NCBI GenBank assembly: GCA_024803745.1 | Contig: JANJXV010000267.1 | Coordinates: 435,001 to 499,000 of the forward strand | Reading direction: 5' to 3' | Origin: Megascapheus bottae | Taxonomy: Eukaryota; Chordata; Mammalia; Rodentia; Geomyidae | Length of the DNA: 64,000 bases | Shown here: positions 10,591 through 21,423 of the stretch, piece by piece | Layout of the letters: the number at the start of each line of letters is the position of its first letter | How positions within the stretch are numbered: the stretch's first letter is position 1 | Made by a program: the position numbers and the translations under genes | Notes under the pieces: model-generated | What the model saw: only the letters and a program-made list of their open reading frames with translations | What the model was told of the DNA's origin: nothing | The model's database searches: none

Positions 10591-10599
10591 AAAGAAGAT

Positions 10600-11030
10600 C
10601 TGCACAGAAAAAAATAATAATGGCATTTTGGGGTAGTGGATGAAATTAGAGTGAATCCTGTTGAGTGAGGTAAGTCAAGACCAAGGAACAAAAGGTACAT
10701 GGTATCCTTAATATATGGATATTAGTTTCAAACAGTAGTAGAGCGACGATTGAATAGTTGATACCCAAAGTTCTGGACATAATTTTGGAGATATAAACAT
10801 AACTACATAGACATAAAAATCTAGGATAGACTATACACTCTATAGACATGTGTTTTATTATAGATTAATCTGTATCTATGACATACAAAGACTCAGCTTA
10901 ATTTTTACTATATTCTAAAATCTATGTGCCAGTGATTGTATAGCGATTCCCTTCTTGAATACTTGTTGGTTAAACATGACATTTGAAATATGATCTAAAA
11001 TTCAATGTTAATAAATTTTTTAAAAAAACA
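10600..11030 (+). mobile_element. Third, older L1-like 3' end
   Basis: Resembles the final ORF2/3' UTR part of older mammalian L1s ('aatggcattttggggtagtg', 'tgaatcctgttgagtgaggt', 'aatatatggatattag'). It ends in an A-rich run near 11015-11030. Identification is by motif resemblance only. Confidence 0.5.
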
Positions 11031-11039
11031 GGCTAGAGG

Positions 11040-11410
11040 TAAATACCACTAATGTACTTGCTCTAAGTGGTACAGAAATTTTCTTAATGAATCAAGGGGT
11101 TTTATTACATCTTTATGCAATTATTTTAGTTCTGAGTGTTCTACACTCAATGATACTTCTGGAAAGATGATATAGCTGACTGTGTAGATGGTATGAAGAC
11201 ATACTGGCCTAAACGTAGAATAAAGCATTGGTAAGTGGCTGTTAGCTGTCAAGATTCTACTGGAATATGTGGAATGAATTTATTAAGCACAATGCAGGCT
11301 CTTAGTCAGATCAGGATCAAGATTATGTGGTTCCATCAGATGAATGAGGAAAGATCAGAAAAATCTACTAAGATATCCAGATATACTTTTGAAACTAAGG
11401 TATCTGTACT
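11040..11410. other. Non-coding, no recognised feature
   Basis: Unremarkable AT-rich sequence, shared with copy 2. I see no exon or repeat I can name. Confidence 0.4.
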
Positions 11411-11414
11411 CCTG

Positions 11415-11890
11415 TTTTTTCTTTCTTGGTGGGGAGCTTGAACTTTGGACCTGGGCAAGGTCTCTTAGATCTTTTTCCTCAAGGCTAATGCTGTACCAGT
11501 TTTAGCCACAACTCCACTTAGTTTTTGGGTGGATAAGTGGAGAGTAGAATCTTACAGTTTTTTTTTGTTTTCGTTTTATTTGCTTGCGAAGGCTTTGAAT
11601 CACCTTCTCCCTGGCTAGTAGAATGTCAATTATGACCCTCCAGCGCCTGGCTAGTGATTCTTTGAAAATTGGACTTTCTTCCAAATCACATAACTGGTTC
11701 CTAGCAAAGTTTTGAAGCCTGACTTAAATGTGACAGATTTTTCTCACTTGGAGACACTCTGTGCTGAACGTTAGAAATCTACCAGCTGAGTCACAGTGGC
11801 ACTTCCAGTTTTTTGTTTATGTGGTGCTGAGGAATGGAATCCAGGGTTTCATACATGCTAGGCAAGCTTCATTTTCAGCCCAAGGTTTTA
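11415..11890 (-). repeat. Two partial minus-strand SINEs
   Basis: 11415-11520 carries 'gagcttgaactttggacctg' (reversed ID-like tail). 11760-11890 carries 'gctgaggaatggaatccagg' and 'catgctaggcaagcttcatt' (reversed head). About 240 bp of unassigned sequence lies between. Confidence 0.65.
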
Positions 11891-11894
11891 TGTT

Positions 11895-12300
11895 TTTTTT
11901 TTCAGTGTTGTTGATTCTAAGGTACTGTATGATGTTCTTTCATTTTCTTTGCTTTTTACCTCTTTTCTTCTTTTCCCTTTAGTTTTATTCTCTGTAGTCA
12001 CTGTGTTGAATTCGGGTACCCTGTGTCTTGTACATAGGTTTATGTGATTTGGAATGGAGAGGGTATAATAAAATGGTAAAAAAAAAAACAAAGGAAAAAG
12101 GGTGAACCAATTGAACAGTGATACTTGGAAGACACTAAACGGAAATGAACTGAACAATCTGGGTGGAGAGGGGGCTGAGGGTAGGAAAACAGAGAAAATG
12201 AGGGAGGGGATAACAATTTTCTTAAGAAATGTGTTCATTACTTATGTAACCCTATGCCAACTATATATTGACTTAACAAAAAAAAATTAACTTAAAAAAT
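11895..12300. other. Non-coding; TTTTC-rich and A-rich patches
   Basis: A pyrimidine-rich stretch (11930-11990) is followed by A-rich patches (12070-12105, 12275-12300). No credible gene. The 12165-12240 part, with a G-rich patch and 'aacaattttcttaagaaatg', resembles 5530-5600, so both may be remnants of one unnamed repeat. Confidence 0.4.
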
Positions 12301-12770
12301 AATTTAGCTGGGTATGGTGGCTCACACTTGTAAATGTAGCTACTCAAGAGGCTGGGATCCAAGGATAGCAGTTCAAAGTCAGCCTGGGCACTGAAGTCCA
12401 TGTGACTCTTATCTCCAATTAACCACCAGAAACCCAGAAGTGGCCCTATGGCTCAAGGGATAGGGCAGTAGTCTTGAGCTGAAAAGCTCAGTGACAAGAC
12501 CCAGGTGCAGAATTGCAGTCCCATGACTTGAATGATGAATGATACTAGCCAGGCTCTGTGCGCTCACACTTGGAATCCTATCTACACAGAATCAGGTTTG
12601 AATCCAGCCCAAACAAATTGCATGATATTCTGATTTACAGTTCATTACCAAAAATCTGGAAGTGGAGCTGTGGATAAAGTGGTAGAACACTAGCCTGAAG
12701 CAAAAAAAACATTTAAGGACAGTTCCCAGGCCCTGGGTTCAAATCCCAAGACTTGCATAAAACAAACAAA
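12300..12770 (+). repeat. Two adjacent B1-ID composite SINEs
   Basis: The first (12300-12535) has a clear B1-like head (agctgggtatggtggctcac), 'aattaaccaccagaaaccca' linker, and 'cttgagctgaaaagctcagt'. The second (12545-12770) starts 'actagccaggctctgtgcgc' and ends 'ggttcaaatcccaagacttg'. Copy 2: 47694-48155. Confidence 0.8.
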
Positions 12771-12779
12771 ATGTGGCGC

Positions 12780-13460
12780 TGAGTCCTCCATCATTTGGTG
12801 TTATAGTTCAATATTCTTGATATGCGTCTTAGAAATTAAGTCCCTAGCAAATACTCTCCCCTGAAATTCTGCTTCATAGCTGATTCATAGAATTTCAGCA
12901 TCATTACTATCACCTTCCCGTTAGCATACAGTCTACTACTGAAAATTTGAACAAAACTTTTGAGTAATCCTAATTAATCTGTGTATCATCTGCACACACA
13001 TCAAATCAGCAGCAGCTATGATCTACTATTATCTAAATGTATTTAATCCCTTCTTGAGTTAATGAGCCTTAAAGAGTAAAACATATGAAGTAGTTATGAA
13101 ACTAACAGTCACCATTCTTCTACCTAATATTGTAATATAAGTTTATAAATGCAAGGACTATTCTGAAGTGTGCAGAAGATAGCTTCTAATTATAATATTC
13201 TCATGAAGTATAGTTTTTAAGAAACATGTTGTTTGCTTTGGGAAAGCAAAGGCAAGGAAAAATGATATAAGTAAGTTCCCTATTTATCAGAAGGAAAATA
13301 CTATTGGGTTTAGATCAACTTTCATTCATTCCGTGCTGATGAAACAAATATTTGCAATTCCTGAGGCCAATCACTTCATTGTGATGCACAATCAGCCAGC
13401 TTATATCAATCTTCCAAAAAAGGAAAGGAACAAATGAGAAGCAATTAAGGTTTCCAAAAT
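12780..13460. other. Non-coding, no recognised feature
   Basis: AT-rich, apparently single-copy sequence apart from the copy 2 match. There is no frame or repeat I can support. Confidence 0.4.
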
Positions 13461-13464
13461 GAAC

Positions 13465-13980
13465 CAGGTGGTGGTGGCAGCTCACACTTGTAATTCTATC
13501 TACTCAAGGCCTGAAATCCAAGGATCTGGACTAAGTCTGTCTGTTATGAAAATATTCCTGTCTGAATCATCATCTCTGTTATCACAGCCCAGCTGATACA
13601 CTCTGCCCAACAAGTTCCAAACACCAAAGTCCATCTCCTATCTGAAATACTAGCAAAGGTACTCACACATTATTTCCTCTTTGGGAGATAGTTGAAAAAA
13701 GTACCAAAAACATTTCCCTGGCTTCAGAGTGCAAGTGGAAATATATACTGACTAGAAGCCCATCTAGTAAATTACAGTCAATCATCTTTCCTCACATCTT
13801 GTTAGTTAAATTGAAAATGAGTGTTTGGATCAGAAGCGATGTGTATGAGCATACAGGTTGTAAAAGTACTGTACTCCTAGCTACTCAAGATAAGCTGAGA
13901 CCTGAGGATTCCAGTTCAAAATCAGCCACGCAATAAATTCCATAAGATTTTTACCTCTAATTAACCAGCAAAAGACAGAG
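13465..13980 (+). repeat. Two SINE-head fragments with plain sequence between
   Basis: 13465-13530 is a B1-like head (ggtggtggcagctcacactt) with its tail missing. 13865-13980 is another head plus linker (cctagctactcaagataagc, 'ttaaccagcaaaagacagag'). The 330 bp between show nothing nameable. Confidence 0.55.
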
Positions 13981-14953
13981 CGTTGAATTGTGCATAAAAT
14001 GCCACAGGCCTAAGCTTTGCATAAAAGTGGTAAGGGGTAGCATTCAGGATGCCCACTCTCTCCACTCCTTTTTAACATAGTACTAGAATTCCTAGGCAGT
14101 GCAATAAGGCAAGAAGCAAGCATAAAGGGGATCCAAGTGGAGAAGGAGGAAATAAAACTATCCCTCTTTGCAGATGACATGATTCTGTATTTAACAACTA
14201 TATAGACCAACTAGATCTAACAGACATCTGCAAAATATTCCACCCAGTAACAACACAATATACGTTTTCCTCAGCATCAAATGGAACATTTTCTAAGATA
14301 GACCACATCTTAGGCCATAAAACAAACCTGGACAGATTCAGAAACACTGAAATCATTTAATGCACACTCTCAGACCATAAAGGCATCAAATTGGATCGAA
14401 AACCCTGTAACTAATGGAGACTGAACAACACATTGTTGAATCAAAAACAATGGGTAATCGAAGAGACCAGAACAGATATCCAACTGTTTATGAAATTTAA
14501 CAATAAGGAGCACACAAATATCAACTCCTTAGGGACACAACAAAGGCAGTACTCAAAGGAAAATTTATAGCAATGAGTGCCTACAACAGCAAGTTGGAAA
14601 AATGGCAAACCAACTAGTTAATGTTTCACCTTAACCTCCTGGAAAAAGAGCAACAAACCAACCCTAAACCCATTAGGAGAAAGCAAATTATTAAAATCAA
14701 AGCAGAATTAAATGATTTGGAATAAAAAAAATCTATAGAAAGAATCAATAAAACAAGGAGTTGGTTCTTTGAAAGAATTAACAAAATTGACAAGCCCTTA
14801 GCAAATCTTACCAAAAAAAGGAGAGAGCATATCGAAATAAAGAAAATCGCAGATGAAAATGGTAATATCATGACAGAATTTACCAAGATCCAGAATATCA
14901 TGAGGGAATAATTTTCAAAACTTTACGCCAACAAATTTGAGAATCTAGTAGAA

Positions 14954-16141
14954 ATGGATGAATTCCTAGACAATATTAACATACACACACTGAACCAAGA
15001 AGAGCTAACCACACTCAACAGGCCTATTTCAAGCTCTGAAATAGAAATGGAAATTAGACAACTTCCACTTAAAAAGAGCCCAGGGCCAGATGGATTCACA
15101 GCTGAATTCCATAAGGTCTTTAAAGCAGAGCTCACACCAATACACCTCAAGCTCTTCAACGAAATTGAAAATGAAGGTTCTTTACCAAACTCATTCTGTG
15201 AAGCCAGTATATCCCTCATCCCCAAACCAGACAGAGATTCATCAAAGAAAGAGAACTATAGACCCATTTCTTTGATGAACATCGATGCAAAACTTCTCAA
15301 CAAAATACTGGCCAACCGTCTACAACAACTCATCAAAAAAATTATACACTATGATCAAACTGGATTCATCACAGGGAGGCAAAGCTGGTTCAACATACAC
15401 AAATCAATTAATATAATGCAACACATCAACAGGAGCAAGGACAAAAATCACATGATTGTCTCAATAGATGCGGAAAAGGCATTTGACAAGATCCAAAACC
15501 CCTTTATGTTAAAAGATGTGGAGAAACTAGGAATCCATGGAACAGTTCTCAATGTAATAAAGGCTGTGTATGAGAAACCCACTGCTAGTAGTATACTTAA
15601 TGGTGAAAATCTAAAGCCATTCCCTCTAAAATCAGGAACAAGACAAGGATGCCCACTCTCTACACTCCTTTTTAACATAGTACAAGAATTCCTAGGCAGT
15701 GCAATAAGGCAAGAAGCAAGCATAAAGGTGATCAAAGTAGGGAAAGAGGAAATAAAACTATCCCTCTTTGCAGATGACATGATTCTGTATTTGAAGAATC
15801 CTATAGACTCTAGTCCCAAGCTCCTTGAACTGATTCAAAGCTTGGGAAGGGTAGCAGGCCATAAAATCAACCCTCACAAACCAACTGCCTTCCTTTACGC
15901 CAACACTGAGAGGAACGTGGCAATAATCAGTAAAGAAACTCGTTTCACAATAGCTTCAAAGAAAATAAAGTACCTAGGAATTAGCTTAACTAAGAATGTA
16001 AAGGAACGTTTAGATGAAAACTTTAAAAATCTAAAAAAAGAAATTAAAGCAGAACTAAGGAAATGGAAAAGCCTCCCATGCTCCTGGATTGGAAGAATCA
16101 ACATTGTGAAAATGACAATCTTGCCAAGGGCTATCTACTAG
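14954..16141 (+). pseudogene. L1 ORF2 reverse-transcriptase segment, broken
   Basis: A continuous 395-codon frame covers the RT domain: [11 protein letters not shown] at residues 42-52, [11 protein letters not shown] (RT catalytic motif C, with FADD) at about residues 271-281, and [12 protein letters not shown] in the thumb region. A stop created at 16139 (Lys-type codon replaced by TAG) ends it. It is about a third of a normal ORF2. Upstream endonuclease sequence (14195-14950) is interrupted by stops but keeps the SDH motif near 14369. Confidence 0.85.
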
Positions 16142-17489
16142 TTAAATGCTATACCCATCAACATCCCAATGTCATTCTTTAAAGAAATAGAAGAGGCAAT
16201 TCAGAATTTCATATGGAATAATAACAGACCCCGCAGAGCAAAAACACTTCTTAGCAGAAAGAACAGCGCTGGAGGAATTTCAATTCCAAACTTTAGACTC
16301 TATTACAGAGCAATAATTCTCGAAACAGCTTGGTACTGGCACAAGAACAGGCCTGAGGTCCAATGGAATAGAACTGCGGACCCAGATATTAAACCACAGA
16401 CCTATGGCCAAACATAGAATGGAAGAAAGATAGCCTCTTCAACAAGTTGTGCTGGCAGAACTGGTTAAGCACTTGCAGAAAACTAAAGTTGGATCCTTCT
16501 TTGTCACCTTGCACTAGAATTAACTCCAAATGGATCAAAGACCTGGAGGTAAAAGCTGACACACTGAAAAGTTTACAGGAAGGAATAGGAGATACACTAG
16601 GCCTCCGTGGCACAGGTCGAAACTTTCTTAATAAGGACCAAGAATCACAACAAATCAGAGAAAGGCTGGAAAAGTGGGACTGCATTAAACTGCAGAGCTT
16701 TTGTATGGCAACGGATATAGCTAGTAAACTAATCAGGAAGCCCACAGAGTAGGAGAAGATCTTCACCAACCAAAAAACGGACAAAGGCCTCATACCTACA
16801 TATATCAACAACTCTAAAAATTAAATCACTCCAAAACTAACCTCCAAAGTAACACCCATCCCATTACAAAATGGGCCAAAGACTTAAAGAGAGTCTTCTC
16901 TGAAGAAGAAACAAAAATGGCCTACAGACACATGAAGAAATGCTCCACATCTCTGGTCATAAAAGAAATGCAAATCAAAACAACTCTAAGATTCCACCTC
17001 AATCCAGTTAGAATGGCCAGGTTCAGGAAAACGAATGACAACAGATGCTGGAGGGGATGTGGCCAGGAGGGATCATTACTACACTGTTGGTGGGAGTGCA
17101 AACTCGTTCAACCACTATGGAAAGCAGTGTGGCAGTGCCTCAAAAGGCTAAACATAGAACTCCCCTGTGACCCAGCAATTCCACTACTTGGCATTTACCC
17201 AACAATCCAGAATCAAGGGCCTACTTAACCCACTAGCACAACAATGTTCATTGCAGCACTATTCACCATAGCAAAGATATGGAACCAACCCAGATGTCCC
17301 TCAGTTGATGAGTGGATCAACAAGTTGTGGTATTTGTACACAATGGAATTCTATGCTGCTCTCAGAAAGAATGACATCGCCCCATTTGTTAGGAAATGGA
17401 AAGACTTAGAACAAATCATATTAAGTGAAGTAAGCCAGACTCAAAGGAACTTAGGCTCAGTGGTTTCCCTCATTCTTCATAATCAGTAG
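16142..17489 (+). pseudogene. L1 ORF2 C-terminal remnant, broken
   Basis: Successive open pieces (16169-16417, 16447-16752, 16917-17228, 17244-17489) together make the C-terminal part of ORF2. The 16917 piece contains the Cys/His knuckle ([18 protein letters not shown]). A deletion near 16411 removes the stretch containing HLIFDQGAKKI found in copy 2. The last piece ends at the normal ORF2 stop. Confidence 0.85.
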
Positions 17490-17904
17490 AAACCTTGGGC
17501 TCTACTAGCAGAGATTTGCAATAGAGAAAAAGGCCATATATAAGGCCATATAATGTGAAGCTAAATGAAAGGACCTCCATGATATTGAAACAAAAGCCAC
17601 ATAATGAATGATTGTTGTCCTTAATGTACTATGTTGTCTCTCATCTCGTTTGCTGTCCCTTGGTTATCCCATATTTGTATAGTATCTCACTTTGTTATCT
17701 GTTATATTGAATTTATTTGTATTTGGATATTTGAAATTTGATAGGGAAGGGGGGAAAACCAAGACTGGTGGGGGGTGTGGGGTTGGAGGGAAATGGGTAC
17801 CAAGACATGTGAATGGGTATCAATGTATGTGAATTAATGCACCTTCTATCTGGCAAATATCATCTAACCCTTTTACTAATTACAATAAAAAATTCAAAAA
17901 AGAG

Positions 17905-19272
17905 AAAGTTGTAGTGTGTGGGGAGGATGATGGGGTCAAATACATTTCTTCTTAGAAATATACCTCATCTGGTTGCCCTGGATTTTCCTGGCCTTCTTCT
18001 TAGAGAAAGGCCTGTTATACTGGATTTGTGGCTTGGCAATGATCTAGCATGTACATCTTCGAGTAAGACATCCACAACTTCCATGCCTGAGACTCGAGTT
18101 TCCTGACCTTTGGCAACAGCACAGGAACATCTTTCTTCCTCCTGAGCCAAAGGCCAAGTGAGCTGGCTTGAGTTGGTTGTTAGTTACAGTGGCTTGGTTA
18201 CCAGGGTTCCATATTCTATTCCATTGTGAGGGAGGCAGGGTCACCTTTCAGGGACCAATGACCAAAGATCCTTGCTCACAAAAGACCTCACCAAAGACAT
18301 ACTGGAGGCTGAATCTCTCCTCCAATCTCACAATATACATGTGGATGTAGTAAACAGCACACCTTATTTGTCCAATCCCAATATCTTCCACTAGGCCCAA
18401 CTACCAGTCTGGTCTCAGGCTCAAGGAGCCTTTCTTAGGTAAGATCCAGACTTAAGGGTCAATATTGCCCTCATCCTTTACAAAACATTTGCTTCACAGT
18501 GCCTTCTCTGCCTGTATTTTGCCCCTTGTCGAATTTTTTTTGTTTTTGCTAGTCTTGGGACTTGACCTCAGAGTGTGAACATGGTTCTTGGGCTTTTTTT
18601 AGGCTTTAGCTCTCCCACCGAGCCACAGCACCACTTGCAGCGTTTTCTATGTATGTGGTAATGAGGAATCAAACCTGAGTCTTTTTGCGTGGTAGCCAAG
18701 GACTCTACCACTAGGTCAAACACACAGGGCATCTTGCACATATTTTTGACGTCAATCTACTAGGATATTATTAGGTTTCTGCATCCTAATCACTTTTTTA
18801 TTGATGATTTGCTTTGCTGTCATGTGTAAAATATGCAAGAGGGAAAAACACAGAAGAATTAGTGAAATTTAAAGAAAAGCATTACACACATAGATAAGTG
18901 TTCATTCTTTGTAGGAGAAAGGATATTTTGATATGATGATGATGACTTTATAATTACTATGTCAGGGTTGAGAGTTTGGCATAGTGGTAGAGTGCTTGCC
19001 TAGCATCCATGAAGATCTGGGATTGATTGCTCAGTATCACATAGATAGAAAATCTAGATGTGGCACTGTGGCTCAAGTGGCAGAGGGCTAGACTTGAGAA
19101 AACCCGAGGACAGTGCTCAGGCCCTGAATTAAAGCCCCAAAACTGGTAGAAAATAAAAGAAAATCAAAATGCTTTTTACGAGCTAATTCACTCACAGCAT
19201 TTGCTTCTGAAATCTTCGCTTCTGCATCTTGTGAAATACCCCTTTCCCTCAACGTAGACAAGAAAAACAGAT
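17905..19272 (-). repeat. X segment, inverted copy
   Basis: Reverse complement of 700-2065. Its left edge abuts the poly-A end of the preceding L1 and its right edge abuts the 5' end of the next L1. SINEs inside it appear in flipped order (18535-18745 minus, 18960-19150 plus). Arm to arm, it diverges more than copy 1 does from copy 2, so the inversion is older than the segmental duplication. Confidence 0.85.
17965..18150 (-). pseudogene. Inverted copy of the RalGDS-like 5' exon candidate
   Basis: A 61-codon frame on the minus strand (MAQEEERCSCAVAKGQE..., ending RRRPGKSRATR) aligns with residues 12-76 of the frame at 1788-2033 with many amino-acid changes. A one-base loss near the end gives an early stop. 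The rest of the parent gene is absent downstream on this strand, where L1 sequence begins. Confidence 0.4.
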
Positions 19273-19832
19273 CCATCCCAGGGTTCACTCTGAGGCCACT
19301 AGTTAGGCTAAGAGCTAGACGTGCAGCAACACATGAGTTTTATTCTCATACTTTCCAAACTTTGTACTCAAATATGCTACCTACTTACCAACTTATTTCA
19401 GTTATCCTTATTCTATACCTTTTCTTCTTTACTACAATATTATTACACTCCTACGTTAATCCTCTTGTACCACCCCTGACCTCTCTCATTCTTTTTTTCT
19501 ATCTCTGGACCTCTGCTGGTCTTTCAACCCTTATACTGCACGGATCTACACTTGATGGCTGTTGAGCAATATTGTATATGTAGGTGGTTAATTATTCTCT
19601 AGGCTCAGAGGGAGATAAAGACAATAGAGATTGGATTGAGAGGCTTATTGCTTTGGGTATAAATCGCTTATCAGTGGTTGTATTAGACTGGTCTGTAAGT
19701 GCACAAAAAGAAAGAGTGATAATACCAATCAAAACTTGTGAACATCTAGTGTCTGCTAGCTACAGAGGTCTAGGTTGGTTATATCTGAAAAACTATAATC
19801 GTATTTAGTAGTAATCTTGCTCCCATTGTCAA
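19273..19832 (+). promoter_or_regulatory. L1-c 5' UTR
   Basis: About 560 bp between the X edge and the ORF1 ATG, shared with L1-b and L1-c of copy 2. In full-length L1s this region carries the internal RNA polymerase II promoter. Here it is AT-rich, with a pyrimidine-rich patch at 19390-19530 and no monomer repeats of the mouse kind. Promoter activity is inferred from position only. Confidence 0.5.
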
Positions 19833-20837
19833 ATGGGCAGAACAAGAAACTCAAGAAAAATTTTAAATCAAGAAACAACAACCCCCACCCAATGTAAACA
19901 GACAATGGAACAGTCACTGGCCAACCTAGAGGAGAGTCTTCCAAGTGCTACAGAAATGCAATTGATAAACATCCTTAATGGAAAATGTGAAAATATAAAG
20001 AAAGAGATAATAGAGGAAGACATAGCTGAACAAGAGGAAAGCATAAACAAAGTGATAAGTGAAAAAGAAGAAGCCATAAAGGAGGCCCTAATAAAGGTTT
20101 TTCAAAGAAAGATGGATGAATTCATAGAATCCACAAATAAAAACGTGACCAAACTACAGCAAATGTCCAAAGAAAATAAAGCTACTGAGCTAACCACTCA
20201 AAAGGAAATCAAGGAGATAAAGAAATCCATACATGATCTAAAACAAGAGATGCAAGGCATCAAAAATGAGCAATTAGAAGCAAGGGAGATGAAAAATAAA
20301 GTAGATAGTTTTGATAGCAGGTTAGACAATGCAGAAGAGAGAATTTCCGGGGCTGAAGATAATTTAGTTATTATAGAGAATGAACAGAAAATGAGTCAAT
20401 CCAAATCTAGGAAATATGAGAGAGTGCTTCAGGAGTTCCAAGATACAATTAGGAAGCCTAATTTAAGGCTAGTTGGTATTGAGGAGGGCGTGGAGAAAGA
20501 GGTCAATGGTATTGGAAATATACTTCAGGAAATCATCTCAGAGAATTTCCCAAATATCCAGAAGGGCAGGTCCATCCAGATACGAGAAGCTTTTCGAACC
20601 CCAAACAGGCCTGACCAGAAAAGAACATCCCACTGCCACATTGTGATCCGAACTGGATCAATAGAAACGAAAGAAAAGATCCTAAAGGCAGCCAGGGAAA
20701 AGGGATCAGTAACCTATAAAGGCAAACCAATCAGAATAACCCCAGGTTTCAAAGCAGAGACCATGCAAGCGCCAAGTGACTGGAAGCATATATGTCATGC
20801 CCTTAAATCAAATAACTACCAACCAAGAATACTGTAG
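19833..20837 (+). CDS. ORF1: L1 ORF1 protein, intact frame
   Basis: A 334-codon frame from ATG (MGRTRNSRKILNQE) to TAG. L1 ORF1p is a trimeric RNA-binding chaperone that coats L1 RNA in cytoplasmic particles. Here a basic N-terminus is followed by a long Glu/Lys heptad-rich coiled coil (about residues 35-185). Next come an RRM-like part (about 205-255, with PNLRLVGIEEGVEKEVNGIG) and the C-terminal domain (about 255-334, with REAFRTPNRPDQKR, HIVIRTGSIETKEK and ending NNYQPRIL). Length matches the family (about 330-370). The homologues in copy 2 are broken by indels. Because the element lacks most of ORF2 it cannot move by itself. Whether the frame is expressed is unknown. Confidence 0.85.
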   Translation: MGRTRNSRKILNQETTTPTQCKQTMEQSLANLEESLPSATEMQLINILNGKCENIKKEIIEEDIAEQEESINKVISEKEEAIKEALIKVFQRKMDEFIESTNKNVTKLQQMSKENKATELTTQKEIKEIKKSIHDLKQEMQGIKNEQLEAREMKNKVDSFDSRLDNAEERISGAEDNLVIIENEQKMSQSKSRKYERVLQEFQDTIRKPNLRLVGIEEGVEKEVNGIGNILQEIISENFPNIQKGRSIQIREAFRTPNRPDQKRTSHCHIVIRTGSIETKEKILKAAREKGSVTYKGKPIRITPGFKAETMQAPSDWKHICHALKSNNYQPRIL

Positions 20838-21068
20838 CCAGCTAAGCTCTCATTCATAACTGAGGGAACAATAAAAACATTCCATTCCAGGGAAAAGCTG
20901 CAACAATATGTCGAAACAAAACCAACACTACAGAGAATTCTCAAAGATGCTCTATACATAGAAAACCAAGATAAATGCAACATAGGGAAAGAAATGGCAC
21001 CTAAACAGCATACCATCTATGGACCACAAGAACTGTCAAGACACAGGCCCTACTAAAAGCTTTTAAAA

Positions 21069-21423
21069 ATGGTAGGAACTAATAAATATCTCTCAATCCT
21101 AACTCTCAATATCAATGGACTTAACTCTCCAATTAAACGGCATAGGCTGTCTAGTTGGATCAAAAAGCAAGAGCCATCGTTCTGCTGTCTTCAAGAGACA
21201 CATCTTACCCAAAAACAATCATCTTTTGAGAGTGAGAGGTTGGAATAAACTCTATCAAGCTAACTGCCCCCATAAACAGGCTGGAATTGCCATCCTCATA
21301 TCAGATACAATAGACTTCAAACTAAAAATAGTAAGAAAAAACAAAGAAGGTTACTACATACTACTAAAGGGATCTCTCCTCCAGGAAGACATAACGATCC
21401 TAAATATTTACACACCCTTTTGA
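21069..21423 (+). pseudogene. L1 ORF2 N-terminus (endonuclease part), truncated
   Basis: Starts MVGTNKYLSILTLNINGLNS, a typical ORF2 start with the endonuclease Asn in LNINGLN, and reads to LQETHL, whose Glu is the metal-binding residue. A frameshift near 21225 follows, and the text continues in another frame to ITILNIYTPF, where the element is cut off. No reverse transcriptase remains. Confidence 0.85.

Larger units (their letters stand above)
14046..17904 (+). mobile_element. L1, 5'-truncated, with an internal deletion junction
   Basis: Bases 14046-14194 match the reverse-transcriptase part of ORF2. At 14194 the sequence jumps back to the end of the endonuclease part (acaactatatagaccaacta) and then runs through ORF2 to a poly-A end at 17884-17904 (AATAAA followed by A-rich sequence). 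The FADDMILYL catalytic text is therefore encoded twice, near 14166 and 15767. Compared with copy 2, 14046-14194 equals the start of L1-a (49436-49584) and 14195 onward equals L1-b (55385-59140). The element is dead: many stops and shifts. Confidence 0.9.
19273..21417 (+). mobile_element. L1-c, 5' part with intact ORF1, 3'-truncated
   Basis: Contains the 5' UTR, ORF1, the inter-ORF spacer and about 118 codons of ORF2. It stops within the endonuclease region at 'ttacacaccc', followed by unrelated 'ttttgaagattctc'. L1s usually lose their 5' end, so loss of the 3' end points to a genomic deletion or rearrangement. The same break is at 62652 in copy 2. Confidence 0.9.

Noticed and set aside
16389..16811. 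Minus-strand open frames inside L1s (also 50192-50608, 57608-58024)
   Set aside because: They are antisense shadows of the L1 ORF2 C-terminal region, repeated in every L1 copy.
700..19272. DNA transposon with long terminal inverted repeats
   Set aside because: The arms hold host-like and SINE sequence, there is no transposase between them, and one arm is bounded by L1 ends.
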